A stretch of DNA of 64,000 nucleotides from positions 13,640,001 to 13,704,000 of the forward strand of contig NC_135251.1 of the NCBI RefSeq assembly GCF_964204865.1, in the 5' to 3' direction. The notes under the pieces were generated by a model. That model saw only the letters and a list, made by a program, of their open reading frames with translations. It ran no database searches and was not told the origin of the DNA. This DNA comes from Styela clava (taxonomy: Eukaryota > Chordata > Ascidiacea > Stolidobranchia > Styelidae). A program made the position numbers and the translations under genes. The first letter of the stretch is position 1, and the number at the start of each line of letters is the position of its first letter. Positions 62,101 through 64,000 of this stretch are shown here, one piece after another.

Positions 62101-63969
62101 AGTAATGGATTGTATTTTAGTTCGTATTATCGATAATCTCTCGAAATATCAGTATATGACTCCCCACGATTTTATGGTAAGATATGGACTGAAAACCTAA
62201 TTTAAGTTATTTTCAAAAAAAAATAAGTACCTTCTTCCGTTCCTGGAGAAAGCGGAGGCAGGGTGTAAGTCCCCGTAGTCGTTGTAGGTGACGTCATGTT
62301 TGACGAATGTCCGACGTAATCCAATTCCGCGCTAGACGATTGCGTAACTCCACGTGACTGTTCTCCCACGACTAAGATATCAGGTTCCTGTCCAGTTTTA
62401 ACGGCAGTCGCGTCAGCCTCAGTCGAAACTAAGTTAGATATCGTCTTTTTCTCTTGGGGTACGCTTGCTTGCACAGTATCGATTTCGACTTGCGCATCTG
62501 CTTGAAACGCGTCTTGGGAGAGTGATTGCTCCGAAATATCGTCATGGTTCGCTACCGCATCGATAGACGAGTCTAATTTGTTATTATCCAACTGAGTGTC
62601 AGCAGGGTGCATGCTTGTCTCTGACTCAACGATGGGTCCATTAGCTGTTAAAATGATGTTCATGTTATACTTCAACCTCGTTACCATAATCAACCAGATG
62701 GAACAAATTGGCTAGACGATATCGATTTTCAACCACGTAAACTAATATACACGATGGATATCCCACCCTCTAATAAGTTTGAATAAACAGCAACTTTAGC
62801 CTGCTTTAAGCAGGCGTTCAGAAGGTTGCCATCAGCATAATTTTTTTTTTTTTTCGGTGCTCATACATTTCGTTAATAAGACATTTTTATTGTAAGTGAA
62901 AGCCCGCTTTAAATGTAATAACGCATAATCTAACATTTATGTATACATATTATGATTGTAAAAAACACATTTTTCGCACCGTCAACAAGGGCTTATAAAA
63001 TTGGGGCCATTACTGACAAATCTTATACGTTTTTAAGAGTATTTTACCATGCTCTGTTGTTACCTTTTAGTGTCTCTGTGTCATTGTTGGGAAATTCGGG
63101 TGTAGTTTTTTCCTCTTCCATATTATTACCGCATTCTTCTGCCAGTTGGAGATTTCGCAGTTCTTGGTCGATTTTTTGCTGTAGCTCGTACCTTCTTTCG
63201 TTTTTAGTTGATATATTCTGACAAAACACAGAAGAATATTAGCAGTGCGGATAGTATAGACATGACAAAATTGGGAATTTAAAACGAAACATCATCTAGC
63301 ATATTTATATATATATATATGTGTATATAAGTAGGTATCTATCTCGTATAGTAATCGAAATTTTTGCTTGACCGTCATTCAAATAGTATTAAAAGATTAT
63401 CTATGTTGTCAGCTAGGTCCCACCATAATATTCCACCTCATCAAGAATGTATACTATTCGGGTTACACTGATGATTAGTAAAAGTTTGTTCGCTTAATAA
63501 AAGAATCACCATACTTGGTTCTCCAAAGGCTGTTTGCATCTAGCCTCGTAGGCGAGCTATTACAAGAAAATATGCTTTTTTTTTAGGGTTTTGGAAGGAT
63601 AATAAATAAAAATATAGTTCAACTTTGTCAGGTTTAGTTACGAAACTAGATGATGTCCCGGAAATTTGGTAAGATTTGTATTATGTGGAATGCGATTTGG
63701 CTACACATCTATTACTAATGTACATGTTTTATTTGCACAAAGGTAAGTAATAAAAAATGAGATATCCGTATTTGGTGATAAGAACAAGAAGAGATATCCC
63801 CATCTGGCGATAATTATATATAAAAGTGCATATAATAAATGAGACCAATTAGCAGTATGTGTATGAATATCATTTCTATAAAAAGTCACCCCTGTTTATT
63901 CATCCACGGCATTCGGTAAAACAAACACTGTTTGTTTTCACTAATTGAGATTGATGGTTACCTTACCAT
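44043..63969 (-). CDS. PALM2AKAP2: AKAP2 / PALM2-AKAP2-like A-kinase anchoring protein, large multi-exon gene
   Basis: Minus-strand exons, all with AG/GT and matching phases: 63556-63515, 63217-63064, 62644-62231, 60039-58203, 57865-57728, 55000-54872, 54182-54065, 53648-53518, 52811-52671, 52220-51922, 51553-51349, 51038-50762, 49917-49768, 48715-48025, 47709-47597. They are followed by one of several 3' exons. The isoform ending at 46962 has 1671 codons plus stop from 63556. Homology to AKAP2 as I know it is seen in ERRRLIKSMTRKHNPHLIPK, ENIVIESVVHSKDAIGFWES, FIDREIREAAEREEKWK and the end RKSTLAMRWEEG. The first 800 residues are acidic and disordered. AKAP2 proteins tether PKA regulatory subunits to the actin cortex and membranes. 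A start codon may be 63969-63967. The exact orthology is inference. Confidence 0.8.
45087..46519 (-). CDS. PALM2AKAP2: Alternative terminal exon of the AKAP2-like gene (476 codons, Ser/Thr/Arg-rich)
   Basis: The acceptor tttttcag precedes 46519. The exon takes a phase-1 donor, so it can follow 48025 directly but not the 47597 exon. It begins ASSMVNLRPKEVKSLFADDE, rather like the SKLFEDDE block of AKAP2. It then holds four 26-residue repeats (core NIQSPISPKFVGNN, about 45873-46187) and a Tyr/Arg/Ser-rich, probably disordered tail. It ends in three TRE(V/I/F)T-type motifs just before the TAG. That motif pattern argues that the stop is native. A second ORF of 153 codons on the plus strand (45748-46209) is only the shadow of the repeats. 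Confidence 0.7.
45873..46187 (-). repeat. 78-bp coding tandem repeats, four units
   Basis: Each unit encodes about 26 residues of the form TERTHATHNIQSPISPKFVG plus NNTTPP. The two central units are nearly identical at DNA level and the last (lowest coordinates) is the most diverged. Confidence 0.85.
46933..46938 (-). terminator. Poly(A) signal of the short AKAP2-like isoform
   Basis: AATAAA on the minus strand 24 nt past the TAA at 46962, supporting 46962-47138 as a true 3'-terminal exon. Confidence 0.55.
46962..47138 (-). CDS. PALM2AKAP2: Terminal exon of the short isoform, ending in ...RRDYDIL
   Basis: Phase 0 acceptor (tttag before 47138). The exon starts AREEEWRRKQMELVNQSSNP and ends VNAGMPCTRRDYDIL, then TAA and a close AATAAA. 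With the preceding exon (47709-47597, ending RLEAVMEKEMQEAA) it forms a charged helix of the kind seen in the IE(x)EI(x)E(x)xxREE(x)xRRx motif of AKAP2 and MISP-type proteins. That motif is also present at about 51935-51990. An internal donor CCA|gtaaat near 47016 would allow splicing on to 44141. Confidence 0.7.
   Translation of the reverse strand, partial: AREEEWRRKQMELVNQSSNPANQHIVHSSREIRTPVTSTPPPPVNAGMPCTRRDYDIL
47597..47709 (-). CDS. PALM2AKAP2: AKAP2-like gene, exon with EMQEAA helix
   Basis: It takes a phase-1 donor (48025) and ends phase 0 at gtgact. It encodes VSIPKKGGPVFNKKSGPIIS and then SSKSRLEAVMEKEMQEAA. It is mutually exclusive with the 46519 exon by phase. Confidence 0.7.
48025..48715 (-). 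CDS. PALM2AKAP2: AKAP2-like gene, 230-codon disordered exon
   Basis: Acceptor gaatag before 48715 (phase 0), donor CCTG|gtaagg at 48025 (phase 1). It encodes a Lys/Glu/Ser/Thr-rich, low-complexity segment (VKRHQTSTSTVSSVKSP to QKSLHKGGPG) with no fold recognised. If the donor were not used the frame would end 8 codons later in KAKNYKL. Confidence 0.75.
49768..49917 (-). CDS. PALM2AKAP2: AKAP2-like gene, symmetric 50-codon cassette exon with NAGNAG acceptor
   Basis: Phase 0 at both ends. It encodes EREEDMQARRQRIKSLTSAV, a Pro-Ser stretch (GPVSPVSPVHRSVPRPE) and a weak donor gtttga. The acceptor is AAGCAG, so either AAG (exon starting with Gln) or CAG can be used. The REEDMQARRQR start continues the charged-helix theme of the gene. 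Confidence 0.65.
50762..51038 (-). CDS. PALM2AKAP2: AKAP2-like gene, Ser/Pro-rich exon
   Basis: 92 codons between a ccacag acceptor and gtgggt donor, entering in phase 2 and leaving in phase 0. It encodes KLEFAPQGNVSKANSISNTS, the low-complexity SPSTGIASPESLSSYGSSMT, and SFLPSPPPLAS. It is likely a disordered, phosphorylatable linker. Confidence 0.7.
51349..51553 (-). CDS. PALM2AKAP2: AKAP2-like gene, linker exon
   Basis: It enters phase 1 (acceptor aacag) and leaves phase 2 (donor gtatgt). It encodes ISVASSEDVFSESSIPPMGN through ESWKTQHNSTPNKNGTG. It is acidic and serine-rich, with no domain recognised. Confidence 0.7.
51922..52220 (-). CDS. PALM2AKAP2: AKAP2-like gene, exon with the FIDREIREAAEREE motif
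   Basis: It enters phase 2 and leaves phase 1 at a gtgcgg donor. It contains a basic stretch (LSKRSKFSVNANITYRSFQS), Pro-rich spacing and, at its 3' end, ESFIDREIREAAEREEKWKH. That last piece matches the (S)-M/F-I-E/D-x-E-I-R-x-A-x-E-R-E-E-x-(W/L)-K signature of the AKAP2 C-terminal region. A 76-codon ORF in another frame is a shadow. Confidence 0.75.
52671..52811 (-). CDS. PALM2AKAP2: AKAP2-like gene, Ser/Arg-rich exon
   Basis: It enters and leaves phase 2 (acceptor tttgcag, donor gtaagg). It encodes QRTRAASDVSRQRSDSTSST and then SENIQRESMKISEVRN. It continues directly from the ENIVIES exon. Confidence 0.75.
53518..53648 (-). CDS. PALM2AKAP2: AKAP2-like gene, RENIVIES exon
   Basis: It enters phase 0 (acceptor gttcag) and leaves phase 2 (gtgagt). 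It encodes RENIVIESVVHSKDAIGFWE and the charged helix SRLNEKQQKEDLERKRLKVG. It aligns with the KEDIVTEQIDFSAARKQF-type segment of AKAP2. Confidence 0.75.
54065..54182 (-). CDS. PALM2AKAP2: AKAP2-like gene, short linker exon
   Basis: It enters phase 2 (acceptor ttttcag) and leaves phase 0 (gtaata). It encodes YEERRRSRTDSSINNETYVK and a Pro-rich end (SPPPL). It continues the KKYKERKERR-like region of AKAP2 begun in the previous exon. Confidence 0.7.
54872..55000 (-). CDS. PALM2AKAP2: AKAP2-like gene, ERRRLIKS core exon
   Basis: It enters and leaves phase 2 (acceptor ttttag, donor gtgagt). ERRRLIKSMTRKHNPHLIPK, followed by WQPPVEKDPTEDLDERQKSS, parallels the AKAP2 core (ERRELIRSQ..KNPGIAAKWWNPP..EKT..E.LDEEH). 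The shared pattern of spacing and W-(N/Q)-PP is the strongest internal homology in the gene. Confidence 0.8.
57728..57865 (-). CDS. PALM2AKAP2: AKAP2-like gene, ITYNPALS exon
   Basis: It enters phase 2 (acceptor tgaag) and leaves phase 2 (gtaagt). It encodes NPLEKITYNPALSQRNTEAT and KWFGQSTSEDKIWMKPSGKV. It sits between the acidic exon and the ERRRLIKS core. No outside homology is recognised. Confidence 0.7.
58203..60039 (-). CDS. PALM2AKAP2: AKAP2-like gene, large acidic exon with candidate PKA RII-binding helix
   Basis: It is 611 full codons, entering phase 1 and leaving phase 2 (MSK|gtaaga). It is extremely rich in Glu, Asp, Ser and Thr (for example ISTDEDEYSGYDIDICESAS), so it is probably disordered. 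Within it at 58823-58888 is one alanine-rich, low-charge stretch, DKIAEETVSTAIKAAYEIAS. This forms an amphipathic helix with the VxxAIxxA core of PKA regulatory-subunit anchoring helices. No cysteine or hydrophobic domain stands out otherwise. Frameshift ORFs opposite and alongside are shadows. Confidence 0.8.
62231..62644 (-). CDS. PALM2AKAP2: AKAP2-like gene, N-terminal acidic exon
   Basis: 137 full codons, entering and leaving phase 1. It encodes ANGPIVESETSMHPADTQLD through TYTLPPLSPGTEE. It is acidic, Ser/Thr-rich and probably disordered. Both flanking junctions are phase-consistent (ETLK-A and TEE-D). Confidence 0.75.
63064..63217 (-). CDS. PALM2AKAP2: AKAP2-like gene, N-terminal coiled-coil exon
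   Basis: It enters phase 0 (acceptor tgtcag) and leaves phase 1 (gtaaca). It encodes NISTKNERRYELQQKIDQEL and RNLQLAEECGNNMEEEKT. The heptad-like Leu/Ile spacing suggests a short coiled coil. It could correspond to part of the paralemmin-like N-terminus of PALM2-AKAP2, but the match is too weak to claim. Confidence 0.7.
63515..63556 (-). CDS. PALM2AKAP2: AKAP2-like gene, 14-codon exon LAYEARCKQPLENQ
   Basis: Small phase-0 exon between an aatag acceptor with a T-rich tract and a gtatgg donor. It is in frame with the coiled-coil exon. If the upstream exon is the ATG|gtaagg at 63969-63967, this gives a complete N-terminus (M followed by LAYEARCK). The start is uncertain. Confidence 0.5.
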
Positions 63970-64000
63970 ACCGTATATCTCAACGATAGCTTATGGGTGG

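Overview
This is an AT-rich, intron-rich, repeat-laden stretch of animal nuclear DNA. Spliceosomal GT-AG introns, poly(A) signals, tRNA-derived SINEs and MITEs are present, and there is no operon-like prokaryotic organisation. The best guess is an invertebrate chordate, most likely an ascidian tunicate. The reasons are small orthologous genes with short introns and a gene of the AKAP2 (PALM2-AKAP2) type, a family I know mainly from vertebrates. The species call is inference and was not tested by any search.

Layout. (1) 587-3134, minus: 5' end of an inositol-tetrakisphosphate 1-kinase (ITPK1) gene that runs off the left edge and includes a 25-nt microexon. (2) 10766-15926, plus: a class A peptide-type GPCR in eight coding exons (508 codons in my model) with a very long acidic second extracellular loop. 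(3) 19922-22717, minus: ribosomal protein eS25, four exons, 113 aa, with SINE-laden introns. (4) 22.8-34.6 kb: a transposon-rich gap. It holds a non-autonomous LTR element with as-read identical LTRs, PBS, PPT and 4-bp target duplication, an older diverged relative beside it, a perfect-palindrome-end MITE, a foldback-like inverted-repeat pair and several tRNA-type SINE copies. (5) 34609-35673, plus: an intronless-CDS gene for a cysteine-rich type I membrane protein of unknown family with three 22-residue repeats. (6) 38815-40354, minus: ISCA1, the mitochondrial A-type Fe-S assembly protein, 129 aa, complete. (7) 44043 to about 63969, minus: a large AKAP2-family gene with at least 16 coding exons, an acidic disordered N-terminal half with a candidate PKA RII-binding helix, AKAP2-like blocks, and three possible C-terminal ends.

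Most exon models were built by hand, checking donor and acceptor dinucleotides and that every intron phase matches. Apart from shared housekeeping roles (translation, Fe-S clusters, inositol phosphates, signalling) the genes do not look like parts of one pathway. They are unrelated neighbours separated by repeats.
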